DNA of 64,000 nt. Origin: Lachnospiraceae bacterium A2 (lineage in GTDB: Bacteria; Bacillota; Clostridia; Lachnospirales; Lachnospiraceae). Each line of letters starts with the position of its first letter. Positions within the stretch are counted from its first letter, which is position 1. The stretch is taken from NCBI GenBank assembly GCA_000403315.2, contig KE159641.1, positions 126,501 through 190,500 of the forward strand. The letters are read 5' to 3'. Below the pieces are notes generated by a model. It saw only the letters and a list, made by a program, of their open reading frames with translations, was not told where the DNA came from and ran no database searches. Of this stretch, positions 44,070-53,748 are shown piece after piece. Position numbers and translations under genes: made by a program.

Positions 44070-44809
44070 ATTTTCACCTCACCTGAAGAAAATGGCTCTG
44101 TCAAAATGATTGTAATATTATCATTTCCGCCATAACTGTTGGCGGTATCCACCAATTCATCTATGGCTCCTTGCACGTCCTGGTTTTCCTTTATAATTTC
44201 AAATATTTCTTCATCCTCCAGCATATCGGTCAAGCCGTCTGAGCACATCAGGATTTGGTCCCCTTCGGCAAGCCCTACCTCAAAAAAGTCTACGTCAAGC
44301 CCCCGTCCTCCCCCAACGGCCCTTGTGATAATGTTCCGGTCCGGATGGGTCCTTGCAGCTTCCTTGGAAATCTCCCCCCTGCGCACCATCTCCTGCACAT
44401 AGGAATGATCCTTTGTTACCTGCCGGAATGTGGTGCCTGCAAGGTAAAGCCTGCTGTCCCCCACGTTTGCCACGCACAGTTCCTGCCCTTTTCTGGTAGC
44501 CACCACCACCGTGGTCCCCATGCCCTCTAAGTCAATGTCTGTCCGCGCCTTTTCCATTACCGCCTGGTTCGCCTGCTGAATCGCGCTCTGGATAATGGAA
44601 ACCGGCGACGGCTCGCTGCTGTTTCTCACGGAAGCCACAATCACTTCTACCGTATACCGGGAAGCGTAATCCCCTGCATTGTGGCCGCCCATGCCGTCTG
44701 CTAAAATAAACAGGTTCGGCAGATTTCCAACTGGCGTTTCAGAGGTATACACATAGTCCTGGTTCATGTCACGCCTTCTCCCCGTATCCGTTCTGGAAAA
44801 AGTCTTCAT
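44063..44809 (-). CDS. stp: PP2C-family Ser/Thr phosphatase
   Basis: 248 residues. It reverses phosphorylation by the PASTA kinase encoded next to it. PP2C motifs with metal-binding acids: TGRRRDMNQDYVYTS, ILADGMGGHNAGDYAS, VANVGDSRLYL, THPDRNIITRAVGG, LMCSDGLTDML and GGNDNITIIL. It overlaps prkC by 7 bp and rlmN by 4 bp (ATGA), so translation is coupled. Confidence 0.95.
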   Translation of the reverse strand: MKTFSRTDTGRRRDMNQDYVYTSETPVGNLPNLFILADGMGGHNAGDYASRYTVEVIVASVRNSSEPSPVSIIQSAIQQANQAVMEKARTDIDLEGMGTTVVVATRKGQELCVANVGDSRLYLAGTTFRQVTKDHSYVQEMVRRGEISKEAARTHPDRNIITRAVGGGRGLDVDFFEVGLAEGDQILMCSDGLTDMLEDEEIFEIIKENQDVQGAIDELVDTANSYGGNDNITIILTEPFSSGEVKIC

Positions 44810-45852
44810 CCCTCTCCCTGCCTTTCTGAAAATCGTTTTCTCAACTGTCCACAGGCCCCGTCAATGTCACGGCCCATTTCCCTTCTTATAGTAACATTTA
44901 TTCCATATTTTTCAAGTTCATTTTTGAAATCCAGCACCCTCCTGCGGTTTGGGGGCCTGTAATCCCGTTCGGCAACCGGGTTTACCGGAATCAGGTTCAC
45001 ATGGCAGTTCATACCCTGGAGCAACGCCCCCAGTTTCCCTGCGTCCTCCCTGCTGTCATTGGCTCCTTCCACCAGGCTGTACTCAAAAGTCACCCGCCGC
45101 CCGGTCTGCTGGAAATAATACCTGCAGGCCTCTACAGCCTCCTGGATGCCATACTTCTTAGCAATTGGCAGCAAGGCCTCCCGTTTCTCCTGGGTGGGCG
45201 CATGGAGGGACAATGCCAGGGTAACCTGCAGCTTCTCGTCTGCCAGTTTCCGCATTTTGGGCACAATCCCACAGGTGGAAACCGTGATATTACGCTGGCT
45301 GATGTTTAAGCCGTTCCCATCTGACAGGAGCCGGATAAATTTCAGCACATTCCCATAATTGTCCAGCGGCTCCCCCATGCCCATGACTACTACATGGGAT
45401 ACCCGCTCCCCGCTGTCCTCCTGGATGCGGTACACCTGTTCCAACAGTTCTGCCGGGGTAAGCCCCCGGACCAGCCCGCCCAAGGCGGAAGCACAGAACT
45501 TACAGCCCATCCGGCAGCCCACCTGGGAGGAAACGCAGACGCTGTTCCCATGGCTGTAACGCATAAGGACGCTTTCTGCCAGATTCCCGTCCGGCAAGGC
45601 AAAGAGGTATTTCCTCGTCCCGTCCAGCTTAGACTGCTGCATATCCACCTGCCGCAGCACGGTAAGATGACATGAATTAATTAATTTTTCTTTTAATTTT
45701 TTTGAAATATCCGTCATATCCTCAAAGGATACTGCGTGTTTGATATGCAGCCAGGGGTAAAGCTGCTTCGCCCGGAAGGGCTTTTCCCCCAGCGACACCA
45801 GAAATTCACCCAGTTCCTTTTGGTCCCATGACTTGATATCTGCTTTTTCCAT
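44806..45852 (-). CDS. rlmN: 23S rRNA A2503-C2 methyltransferase
   Basis: 348 residues from ATG 45852 (GGGGG upstream; an ATG four codons earlier overlaps it). Radical-SAM enzyme that methylates A2503 in 23S rRNA and also tRNA; [4Fe-4S] ligands C113, C117 and C120 in GCRMGCKFC. Other RlmN/Cfr motifs are MGMGEPLDNYGNVLK and TVSTCGIVPKM. RlmN and Cfr are relatives, but housekeeping context and gene order with rsmB and stp favour RlmN. Overlaps stp by 4 bp. Confidence 0.95.
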   Translation of the reverse strand: MEKADIKSWDQKELGEFLVSLGEKPFRAKQLYPWLHIKHAVSFEDMTDISKKLKEKLINSCHLTVLRQVDMQQSKLDGTRKYLFALPDGNLAESVLMRYSHGNSVCVSSQVGCRMGCKFCASALGGLVRGLTPAELLEQVYRIQEDSGERVSHVVVMGMGEPLDNYGNVLKFIRLLSDGNGLNISQRNITVSTCGIVPKMRKLADEKLQVTLALSLHAPTQEKREALLPIAKKYGIQEAVEACRYYFQQTGRRVTFEYSLVEGANDSREDAGKLGALLQGMNCHVNLIPVNPVAERDYRPPNRRRVLDFKNELEKYGINVTIRREMGRDIDGACGQLRKRFSERQGEG

Positions 45853-45865
45853 AAAAACCCCCATT

Positions 45866-47182
45866 TCAGTACGTTCCCTTTACCATCCTTGCCAAAAAGA
45901 AGCCGTCCTGCCTTCCTTTTTGGGGAAGTATCTGCTGCTGCTTTTCCAGGCAAAATTCTGGGTGCTCCTGCAGGAACCATGCGGCATTTCCCTCATTTTC
46001 ACCGGGATTGATGGTGCAGGTACTGTAGAGCAGGACACCGCCAGGTTTTACATACTGCTGGACCGTATGAAGGATTTCCCGCTGCAGGGCTATTAACCCC
46101 TGGCAGGATTCTTTCTTAAGTTTATATTTAATATCTGCTTTCCTTCCAAGTACGCCAAGGCCGGAGCAAGGCAGGTCTGCAATCACAAGGTCTGCCTTCC
46201 CTACCATCCCCGCATCTAATTCCCTTGCGTCTGCCTGTACGGCCCGGATATTGGGAAGCTGGCAGCGGCTGATATTTTCCTGTACCAAAGCAACTTTTGC
46301 TTCCGTCAAATCCCTTGCCTCCACCATCCCTGTCCCATGCATTAATTCTGCTGCATGAAGGCTTTTGCCGCCGGGAGCCGCGCACACGTCTAAGACAAAG
46401 CTTCCCTCGGCTGGGGCTGCCCACAGGCCGGCCTGCATGGAACTGATATCCTGCACATAGAACTTCCCTTCCAGAAATGCAGGTATTTTCTCCAAGTAAT
46501 CATAATTTTCCAAAAATAATGCACCCGGAATCCCTGCTTCTTTTGCTTGGATTCCGGCTGATTCCAGTTCTTTTTTCAGTTCTTCTTCGGTTGCCTTTAA
46601 TGGGTTGACGCGGACGGCAGTGGGCATTTCCGTTAAAAATGCTTCCAAAAACCCTTCCATCTGCTCCATAGAATAGGAATCCTGCCACAATTCTAAAATC
46701 CACTGGGGCATGGAATAAGCCACAGACAAATACCGGAGAGGCTCCTGCCCCCTGTCCGGCATGGGGATGTTGGACAAGTTCCGGCTGACGCTGCGCAAGA
46801 CCCCGTTCACAAACCCTCCCAAGTTCCCAAACCCCCGCTTCTTAGCCAGCTTTACGGCTTCATTGCAGGTAGCGGAAGGCGGTATGGCATCCATATATTT
46901 CAGTTCATAGACGCTGCTCTGCAAGATGCAGCGGACTGCCGGCTTCATTTTCCTTACCTTTACGCTGGAAAACTGGTCCAGCACATAGTCAATCCATATC
47001 ATATGTTCCAGCGTGCCTTCGCATACCCGTTTCAGGTAACTGCGTTCCTGTTTTTGCAGGTAACGGTATTTATCCAGCATATTCCGTATGGCGATATGGC
47101 TGTACGCCCCATCCCGCGTCACTGCCAGCAAAACTTCCAGCGCCAGTTCCCGGCAATTTACTTGATTTTTATTGCTGCCCAT
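45866..47182 (-). CDS. rsmB: 16S rRNA C967-C5 methyltransferase
   Basis: 438 residues. An N-terminal NusB-like RNA-binding domain (about 1-140; RELALEVLLAVTRDGAYSHI) is followed by a SAM-dependent m5C methyltransferase: DVCAAPGGKSLHAAEL (about 260), QADARELDAGMVGKADLVIA, DLPCSGLGVL, and catalytic Cys in YSTCTINPGENEGN (about 388). Family-typical length. It is 13 bp upstream of rlmN. Confidence 0.95.
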   Translation of the reverse strand: MGSNKNQVNCRELALEVLLAVTRDGAYSHIAIRNMLDKYRYLQKQERSYLKRVCEGTLEHMIWIDYVLDQFSSVKVRKMKPAVRCILQSSVYELKYMDAIPPSATCNEAVKLAKKRGFGNLGGFVNGVLRSVSRNLSNIPMPDRGQEPLRYLSVAYSMPQWILELWQDSYSMEQMEGFLEAFLTEMPTAVRVNPLKATEEELKKELESAGIQAKEAGIPGALFLENYDYLEKIPAFLEGKFYVQDISSMQAGLWAAPAEGSFVLDVCAAPGGKSLHAAELMHGTGMVEARDLTEAKVALVQENISRCQLPNIRAVQADARELDAGMVGKADLVIADLPCSGLGVLGRKADIKYKLKKESCQGLIALQREILHTVQQYVKPGGVLLYSTCTINPGENEGNAAWFLQEHPEFCLEKQQQILPQKGRQDGFFLARMVKGTY

Positions 47183-47314
47183 AAACCCTCCTATGCTAAG
47201 CCTTCTGTCCCTCTTTTGTATTCCTTCTATACTTTATCCCAATGCCAGCAGCATATGCCAAAAAGACGCCTGACACCCCTTTTTCTGCCCAAGCCCTGCC
47301 GGAAGAACCTAAAA

Positions 47315-48022
47315 TCAGTCATCCCTCCTGCCATTGGTTAAAATTAAAAGCCGCAGGAGCTGCAGGATAGCCGCCGCTGCACCTGCCACATACGTCAATG
47401 CTGCCGCACCCAGAACCTTCCTTGTGCCGCGGAGTTCCTCCTCCCGCAAAATCCCGGTCTGGCCCAGCATATGGATCGCACGGCTGGAAGCATTAAACTC
47501 CACTGGCAGTGTCACAAGCTGGAACAGTACAGAAAGGGAAAAACAGAGAATCCCAATATTTATCAGCAGGCTCCCGGTGCTGCTGGTGATAAACATGCCA
47601 ATCAGGATCAAAGGCCATGCGGCAAAAGAACCTAAATTTGCCACCGGCACAATGGCGCTGCGGATTGACAACGGCGCATAATCCTGCTGGTGCTGGATGG
47701 CATGGCCGCACTCGTGGGCAGCTACGCCTACCGCTGCCACAGAAGTGGATCCATAGGTGCTGTCAGAAAGGCTCAGGGTCTTATTCCTTGGGTCGTAATG
47801 GTCAGTCAGTTCCCCAGAAACATGCTGGACAGACACATCATAAATGCCAGCGGAATGCAAAATACGCTCTGCCGCCTGCGCGCCTGTCATGCCAGACATG
47901 CTCCGTACCCTGTTATATTTATGGAACGTAGTCTTTACCCTTGCGGAAGCTATCAGGCAGATCACTGCGCCGATAATGATTAAAATGTAAGTTGGGTCAA
48001 AATAGTAACCGTATAATGGCAT
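47315..48022 (-). CDS. YugP-like zinc metallopeptidase
   Basis: 235 residues with zinc motif HECGH (103-107). Membrane helices at the N-terminus (YILIIIGAVICLIAS) and around the middle and end (SFAAWPLILIGMFI; TYVAGAAAAILQLLRLLIL). This is the Zn_peptidase_2 family, known as YugP in Bacillus; substrates are poorly known. It lies between fmt and rsmB in the usual clostridial order. Confidence 0.9.
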   Translation of the reverse strand: MPLYGYYFDPTYILIIIGAVICLIASARVKTTFHKYNRVRSMSGMTGAQAAERILHSAGIYDVSVQHVSGELTDHYDPRNKTLSLSDSTYGSTSVAAVGVAAHECGHAIQHQQDYAPLSIRSAIVPVANLGSFAAWPLILIGMFITSSTGSLLINIGILCFSLSVLFQLVTLPVEFNASSRAIHMLGQTGILREEELRGTRKVLGAAALTYVAGAAAAILQLLRLLILTNGRRDD

Positions 48023-48036
48023 AATATCACTCCTTT

Positions 48037-49032
48037 TTAAACTTTTTTAAACTTTTTGCCTAATTCTTTTCCCGGTGCAAGGGCAAACCCCCGGAGGAAG
48101 GCTTCTGCGGACATGCGCTTTTTCCCTTCTAACTGGAGTTCCTCCAGGATTAAGGCGCCCTGGCCAGTCTGCACGGAGATGGCGTCCCGGGCAACCGCTA
48201 AAATGGTTCCCGGCCGGCACCCGGCTACGCCTTGGTTTTCCTGTGCAGTTCCCGTAACGCCCTGCCCGGTATCTGGCAGCCCCTGCACCCTGGCTTTCCA
48301 GATTTTTAAGGTTTTCCCATCCAGATAGGTGTAGGCGCTGGGCCAGGGATCCATGCCGCGGATGAAGCGTTCCAGCTCCACGGCTGGTTTTGCCCAGTCC
48401 ATCTCCCCTAGCTGCTTTTTTATGATCGTTGTATGGGTGGCTGCATCATGGTCCTGGGGCGTATATACGGCAGTCCCCTGCGCAATGGCGTCAAGGGTCT
48501 TTACGCAAAGCTCCGCCCCTGCTTCTGCCAGACGCCCAAAAAGCGTCCCTCCTGTTTCGCCTTCCTTTAAGGGCACTTCCGTTTTCAGGATCATATCCCC
48601 TGTGTCAAGGCCTTCGTCCATGCGCATGGTGGTAACGCCAGTCACAGGTTCCCCATTGATAACAGCCCACTGGATGGGGGCAGCCCCACGGTATTTGGGG
48701 AGCAGGGAAGCATGGACGTTGATGCACCCCTTTGGGGGCAGTTCCAAAATTTCTTTTGGGAGAATCTGGCCAAAGGCAACTACCACAATAATATCCGGCT
48801 TATATCCCCTTAAATATTCAATACATTCCGGTTCCCGCACCCTGCGGGGCTGGTAAACCTCAATCCCATGGGCAAGGGCAGCTTCCTTTACCGGGGGATG
48901 CTGCAGGGCTTTGCTGCGCCCCTTTGGCTTATCTGGCTGGGTAACGGCCAACACAATTTCATGCCCTGCCTGTATCAGCATTTCCAATGTGCCCACAGAA
49001 AAATCAGGGGTCCCCATAAATATAATCCTCAT
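48037..49032 (-). CDS. fmt: methionyl-tRNA formyltransferase
   Basis: 331 residues. It formylates initiator Met-tRNA. N-terminal catalytic domain: MRIIFMGTPDFSVGTLEML, INVHASLLPKYRGAAPIQWA, MRMDEGLDTGDMIL. The C-terminal oligonucleotide-binding part follows (about 205-330). A variable linker rich in Gly/Gln (TGQGVTGTAQENQGVAG) sits in it. Paired with def, which removes the formyl group. Confidence 0.96.
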   Translation of the reverse strand: MRIIFMGTPDFSVGTLEMLIQAGHEIVLAVTQPDKPKGRSKALQHPPVKEAALAHGIEVYQPRRVREPECIEYLRGYKPDIIVVVAFGQILPKEILELPPKGCINVHASLLPKYRGAAPIQWAVINGEPVTGVTTMRMDEGLDTGDMILKTEVPLKEGETGGTLFGRLAEAGAELCVKTLDAIAQGTAVYTPQDHDAATHTTIIKKQLGEMDWAKPAVELERFIRGMDPWPSAYTYLDGKTLKIWKARVQGLPDTGQGVTGTAQENQGVAGCRPGTILAVARDAISVQTGQGALILEELQLEGKKRMSAEAFLRGFALAPGKELGKKFKKV

Positions 49033-49047
49033 TTTCCCACACTCCTT

Positions 49048-49527
49048 TTACTCCTCATCTTCATCCTCATAGACGGCATCATGGAGCGGCCCTTCGATTT
49101 TTTCCACATACATATGCCCGTCCAAATGGTCGATTTCATGGCAGAAGGCACGGGCCAGCAAATCTTCCGCTTCCATTTCATACCATTCCATATCCTCATC
49201 CCAAGCTTCTATTTTTACGTAATAGGGCCTTGTCACAACCCCGGCTTTCCCCGGCAGGCTCAGGCAGCCTTCATCCCCGGTCTGCTCCCCCCGGCTGGCA
49301 ACAATCCTGGGGTTGACCATGACAATGGGGCCGTCCCCGATATCCACCACGGCAATACGCCTTAAAATCCCTACCTGCGGGGCGGCAAGCCCTACGCCGT
49401 TGCCATCGTACATCGTATCCAGCATATCCTCCACAAGCTGTTTCAGCTTGGGTGTCATCTCTTTTACTTCCCTGCATTTCTTCTTTAACATGTCGTCGCC
49501 CATCTGGCGGATATTCCTCAAAGCCAT
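49048..49527 (-). CDS. def: peptide deformylase
   Basis: 159 residues. It removes the N-formyl group from new proteins with a metal ion. Motif 1 GVGLAAPQVG (44-53), motif 2 EGCLSLPG with metal ligand C88, motif 3 HEIDHLDG with H130, E131, H134. The tail is acidic (YEDEDEE). Lies 15 bp before fmt and downstream of priA. Confidence 0.96.
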   Translation of the reverse strand: MALRNIRQMGDDMLKKKCREVKEMTPKLKQLVEDMLDTMYDGNGVGLAAPQVGILRRIAVVDIGDGPIVMVNPRIVASRGEQTGDEGCLSLPGKAGVVTRPYYVKIEAWDEDMEWYEMEAEDLLARAFCHEIDHLDGHMYVEKIEGPLHDAVYEDEDEE

Positions 49528-49579
49528 TGCTTTTTCCTCCTAAAAATAAACCATAATCCAAAACATCTGTACTGTTATC

Positions 49580-51826
49580 TCAAAACCCATTCATGGGGTT
49601 AAAATCAAATTGTATGGTAACTGCTGCAAACTCCCGGTGGCCGGCTACAAACGCTTCCAGCACATCCTTTATGTTCACCAATTCCTGATATTCTTTATGC
49701 TTAAAATAAATCACCTTTTTATAAATGTCCTTGACCTTTGCCACCGGGGCATTAGCGGGGCCTACCAGCGCCAAGCCGGACAATTTCCCCTTGTTTTGGG
49801 CCTGGCGTATCTTCTGGCCCAGGAGCTCCGCACACAGGAAGGCCGTCATCTCGTCGGAGGACGCCACCAGCATTACCATCATATGGCCGCAGGGGGGATA
49901 ACCCATCAGGCTCCGGCACTGGATCTCCGCTTCATAAAATTGTGCGTAATCCTGCTGTGACGCCAATTGGATGCAGTAATGGGCCGGGCTGTAAGTCTGG
50001 ATTACCACTTCCCCGGGAAGCTTCCCGCGCCCTGCCCTGCCCGCCGCCTGCGTCAAAAGCTGGAAGGTCCGCTCAGCGGCATGGAAGTCGCTGACATACA
50101 GGGATAAATCCGCAGCCAGCACCCCCACCAGCGTTACATTGGGGAAATCATGCCCCTTGACAATCATCTGGGTCCCAATTAAAATATCAGCTTCCTGGTT
50201 GGCAAAGGCAGAAAGGATCTTCTCATACCCGGACTTATTCCTGGTAGTGTCAAAATCCATCCGTAAGACCCTTGCTTCTGGGAACCTCTTTTTCACGATT
50301 TCTTCTATTTTCTGGGTGCCCGCCTTAAAGCCGCTGATATACTTGGAGCCGCACTCCGGGCACGTCTTTGGGACCGGTTCCTCATAGCCGCAGTAATGGC
50401 AGACCATTTTCCCATTGTTATGCTGGCTCAGTGAAACGTCGCAATGGGGGCATTTCAGCACATGGCCGCAGGAACGGCAGGACACGAACCCCGCCATTCC
50501 CCGCCGGTTAATAAACAGCATAACCTGCTGGCGGCTGGCAAGCCTGTCTTTGATTAATTCCTCCAGCCTTCCGCTTAAGATCGAACGGTTGCCCTGTTTT
50601 AATTCTTCCCGCAAATCTATAATCTCACACGCAGGCAGCGGCTTTTCTTCGATTCTTTTTTCCAGTTCCAAAAGGGTGTATTCCCCCTGCATGGCCTTGT
50701 AATAGCTGTCCAGCGAAGGGGTTGCAGAGCCTAGTACCACGGACGCCCCCGCCATCCTTGCCCGCTCAATGGCGGTTTCCCTTGCATGGTACCGGGGGAT
50801 AGTTTCGCTTTTGTAGCTGGTTTCGTGTTCCTCGTCTATGATAATAAACCCTAAATTTGAAAATGGCGTGAACAATGCGGAACGTGGGCCAATCATAACG
50901 TCCAGTTCCCCGTTTTTCGCCCGCTCAAACTGGTCGTACCGCTCCCCGGCGGACATTTTGGAATTCAGGATGGACACCCGGTCCCCAAACCGCTGGTAAA
51001 AACGCACCACTGTCTGGTAAGTCAGGGCGATTTCCGGGATCAGCACAATGGCCTGTTTCCCACTCTCCACGGCTTTTTCAATAAGCTCTATGTAAACTGC
51101 AGTCTTACCGCTGCCAGTCACCCCATGGATCAGCCATGTTTTCTGCCGCCCTTCCTGGAATTCCTGCCAGATCCTGCCCACAATGCCCTGCTGCTCCTGG
51201 TTCAGCACAAGGCGTTTCTTTTCCTGCGGGAATTCCTGCCCAAAGGGGTTCCGGTATTTCCGTTTTTCTTCCACGGCAAGGATGCCCATGGAGGCCATGG
51301 TGCGGATAACGGAGGCTGTGATGTTTAATTTTCCGGTAACTACCTCGTAGGGAAGGGAGCCCTGCTCCATCAGGGCCAAAAGGAGCCTTGCCCTGGCTTT
51401 GTGGTTTTTCCTTTCAAAAGCGGCAAGCTGCCCCTTGGCTTCTTCGCCCCCCAGAAGCAGCTTTACCTCACGCTGTTTCTTTTCCTTTGTTTTCTGCCTG
51501 ACAGGCAGGACGGTTTTCAGGGCGTGGTTCATGGTCCCGCCATAATTTTCCCGCATCCATCCTGCAAGGGCGATAAGCTGGGATTCTATAGGGATGCTCC
51601 CCTGCACCACGCCCCTGATTTCCTTTATTTTATCCACGTCATACTCCGGCGTGCCAGAAAGCCCCACCACATAGCCGGTGGCTGCCCGGTCCCCGTTCCC
51701 AAAAGGGATTTCCACCTGCATCCCCAGGGAAAGGGTTTCCTGCAAATGGGCCGGCACACGGTACTGGAAGGCTTTGTCCAGCTTTTCGTGGGAAATATCG
51801 ATAATGATATTGGCAAATTCTGCCAT
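49580..51826 (-). CDS. priA: primosomal protein N' (replication restart helicase)
   Basis: 748 residues. It restarts stalled replication forks and loads the replisome. N-terminal 3' DNA-binding part, helicase motor with Walker A GVTGSGKTA (about 236) and DEEH box (IIDEEHETSYK, about 330), and eight Cys in two zinc groups (CRSCGHVLKCPHC, CHYCGY, CPECGSKY). Helicase motif VI VGVLAADLSLYVSDFHAAER is present. Sits between murE and def. Confidence 0.96.
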   Translation of the reverse strand: MAEFANIIIDISHEKLDKAFQYRVPAHLQETLSLGMQVEIPFGNGDRAATGYVVGLSGTPEYDVDKIKEIRGVVQGSIPIESQLIALAGWMRENYGGTMNHALKTVLPVRQKTKEKKQREVKLLLGGEEAKGQLAAFERKNHKARARLLLALMEQGSLPYEVVTGKLNITASVIRTMASMGILAVEEKRKYRNPFGQEFPQEKKRLVLNQEQQGIVGRIWQEFQEGRQKTWLIHGVTGSGKTAVYIELIEKAVESGKQAIVLIPEIALTYQTVVRFYQRFGDRVSILNSKMSAGERYDQFERAKNGELDVMIGPRSALFTPFSNLGFIIIDEEHETSYKSETIPRYHARETAIERARMAGASVVLGSATPSLDSYYKAMQGEYTLLELEKRIEEKPLPACEIIDLREELKQGNRSILSGRLEELIKDRLASRQQVMLFINRRGMAGFVSCRSCGHVLKCPHCDVSLSQHNNGKMVCHYCGYEEPVPKTCPECGSKYISGFKAGTQKIEEIVKKRFPEARVLRMDFDTTRNKSGYEKILSAFANQEADILIGTQMIVKGHDFPNVTLVGVLAADLSLYVSDFHAAERTFQLLTQAAGRAGRGKLPGEVVIQTYSPAHYCIQLASQQDYAQFYEAEIQCRSLMGYPPCGHMMVMLVASSDEMTAFLCAELLGQKIRQAQNKGKLSGLALVGPANAPVAKVKDIYKKVIYFKHKEYQELVNIKDVLEAFVAGHREFAAVTIQFDFNPMNGF

Positions 51827-51840
51827 CTCTCCATCTCCTT

Positions 51841-53313
51841 TTACTTTTCCTGCGCCAACTCCTTTAAAACCTCCTGAATCAGCACACGTTCATCCATCGG
51901 GTACTTTTTGCCTTTGATTTCCTGATAATCCTCATGGCCTTTCCCGGCCAGCACAATAATATCCCCGGGCTGCCCATGGGAAATCACGTATTTGATGGCT
52001 TCTTTCCGGCCAATAATTTCCACATACTGCCCGTCGGTCTTTGCCATCCCTTCCTTAATGTCGTCGATAATAGCCTGCGGCTCCTCAAACCTTGGGTTGT
52101 CGGAGGTTATTACCGTCAGGTCCGCAAGGCGGCCGGAAACCTCCCCCATTTCATAGCGGCGCAGCCTGGAACGGTTCCCGCCGCAGCCAAACAGGCAAAC
52201 AAGGCGCTTTGGCTCATATTCTTTTAAGGTTTTCAGCAGGCTTTCCAGGCTCATGGCGTTGTGGGCATAATCAATCATCAATGTAAATTCGCTGGATACC
52301 GGAACCATTTCAATCCGGCCTTTTACCTTTGCCGCCTTTAAAGCCTGCTTCATGTTTTCTTCCGTCACATTAAAATGGCGGCAGATGGCAATGGCTGTCA
52401 GGGAGTTGTACACGCTGAATTTCCCCGGCACGTCAATTTCCACTTCCATGTCCACGAGTCCTTTTGCGGTGTAGGAAACCCCAAGATATCCCGGTTTTTT
52501 CACCAAATGGAGCCCTTCCGCCCGCAAATCCGCCTCCGGGGAAAGCCCGAAGGTTTCCAGTTCGCAGGTATGTCCTTCCAACACCTGCGCCCAGTGGGCA
52601 TCATCCCGGTTGGCAATCCCAATCCTGCATTGCCGGAACAGCTTCGCCTTGCAGGCCAAATACTCCTCAAAAGAAGCATGTTCGTTGGGGCCGATATGGT
52701 CCGGCTCAAGGTTGGTGAAAATGCCGATATCAAAGGTAAACCCTGCGGTGCGGTGCATCATCAGCCCTTGGGAAGATACCTCCATCACCACGCACTGGCA
52801 CCCCGCTTCCGCCATCTGGTGGAAATATTCCTGCACAAGGTAAGATTCCGGGGTAGTATTGTTGGCAGGGATTGACTTGCTGCCGATAATGGCTTCAATG
52901 GTGCCAATTAATCCCACCTGGTAGCCTGCCTGCTCCAAAATGGACTTTACCATATAGGTGGTAGTGGTTTTGCCTTTCGTCCCAGTGACGCCAATCACCT
53001 TAAGCCGCTCGGCAGGATGGCCGAACCATGCCGCAGAAGCCAGTGCAAGGCCATAACGGGTATCCGGCACTTTCAGGACTGTAGCGGAATCCGGCACAGA
53101 TACATCTTCCTGCACAAGCAAGGCTGCCGCGCCTTTTTCTGCGGCGTCCGCTGCATAAGCGTGGCCATCTGACACCGCGCCTTTGATGCATACAAAAAGG
53201 CATCCTTTTGCCACCTTTCTGGAATCGTAGGCAATGCCTGTGATGTCCAAATCTGTTTTCCCCTGCACTACGGCGTAGTCCAGGCGTTCTAACAGTCTAT
53301 CTAACTTTTCCAT
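51841..53313 (-). CDS. murE: UDP-MurNAc-tripeptide synthetase, diaminopimelate-adding
   Basis: 490 residues. It adds meso-diaminopimelate to UDP-MurNAc-L-Ala-D-Glu during peptidoglycan synthesis. Mur ligase ATP site GTKGKTT (111-117), TNLEPDHIG, and the substrate motif DNPR (about 404-407) of the diaminopimelate type, as opposed to the Lys-type sequence. Full length. First gene of the long minus-strand run; a small upstream region follows. Confidence 0.95.
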   Translation of the reverse strand: MEKLDRLLERLDYAVVQGKTDLDITGIAYDSRKVAKGCLFVCIKGAVSDGHAYAADAAEKGAAALLVQEDVSVPDSATVLKVPDTRYGLALASAAWFGHPAERLKVIGVTGTKGKTTTTYMVKSILEQAGYQVGLIGTIEAIIGSKSIPANNTTPESYLVQEYFHQMAEAGCQCVVMEVSSQGLMMHRTAGFTFDIGIFTNLEPDHIGPNEHASFEEYLACKAKLFRQCRIGIANRDDAHWAQVLEGHTCELETFGLSPEADLRAEGLHLVKKPGYLGVSYTAKGLVDMEVEIDVPGKFSVYNSLTAIAICRHFNVTEENMKQALKAAKVKGRIEMVPVSSEFTLMIDYAHNAMSLESLLKTLKEYEPKRLVCLFGCGGNRSRLRRYEMGEVSGRLADLTVITSDNPRFEEPQAIIDDIKEGMAKTDGQYVEIIGRKEAIKYVISHGQPGDIIVLAGKGHEDYQEIKGKKYPMDERVLIQEVLKELAQEK

Positions 53314-53748
53314 TGTAATTCCTCTTTTCTAAAAAGCATACTCGCCTTATTATATGATATATTTGGGGATTTGGCAAGGCGCGGAATCGTTTCCGTCCAG
53401 ACGTAAAAGATATGCGTGATTGTGGATACCATAGGGGTGAATATGAACAGAACTGCCACAAGAATGGCAGAAACCAGAAACAGGAACAAAGAATCCTGCT
53501 TTGCAGGATTCTCCGCCTGCGGCGGGTCGCTTTGCGACAGATTTCATACCCGCCGCAGTGCGATAAAAGCTTTTTTATTCTATAGGAAAGAAACTTTTAC
53601 GCTTTAGCGTAACAAGGTCTTTCCTATAGAACCAGAAAGCCCCCTCAGCGCCCCTCCAGCCAAGGGATAACTTCTTCCAGTGAAGCCAGTTGGGCTGCTG
53701 CCAGTTCCCGGGATGCTTCCCCCTGCTGAAGGCAAGCCCCAACGGGAA
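53314..53748. other. intergenic region between murE and the hybrid kinase, with repeats
   Basis: No supported gene. It holds a hairpin GAATCCTGC (53491-53499) / GCAGGATTC (53503-53511), a GC-rich palindromic patch near 53512-53560, and a family C repeat. A similar arrangement precedes copy 3 at 57200-57360. Confidence 0.55.
53580..53629. repeat. repeat family C, copy 2
   Basis: CTATAGGAAAG (53580-53590) and CTTTCCTATAG (53619-53629) are perfect inverted 11-mers enclosing ACTTTTACGCTTTAGCGTAA, itself partly palindromic. Flanked by the GAATCCTGC hairpin on the left. Confidence 0.8.

Noticed and set aside
53301-53489. Small hydrophobic frame upstream of murE
   Set aside because: Membrane-like at the N-terminus but overlaps the murE start and derives partly from repeat-rich DNA; no ribosome binding site.
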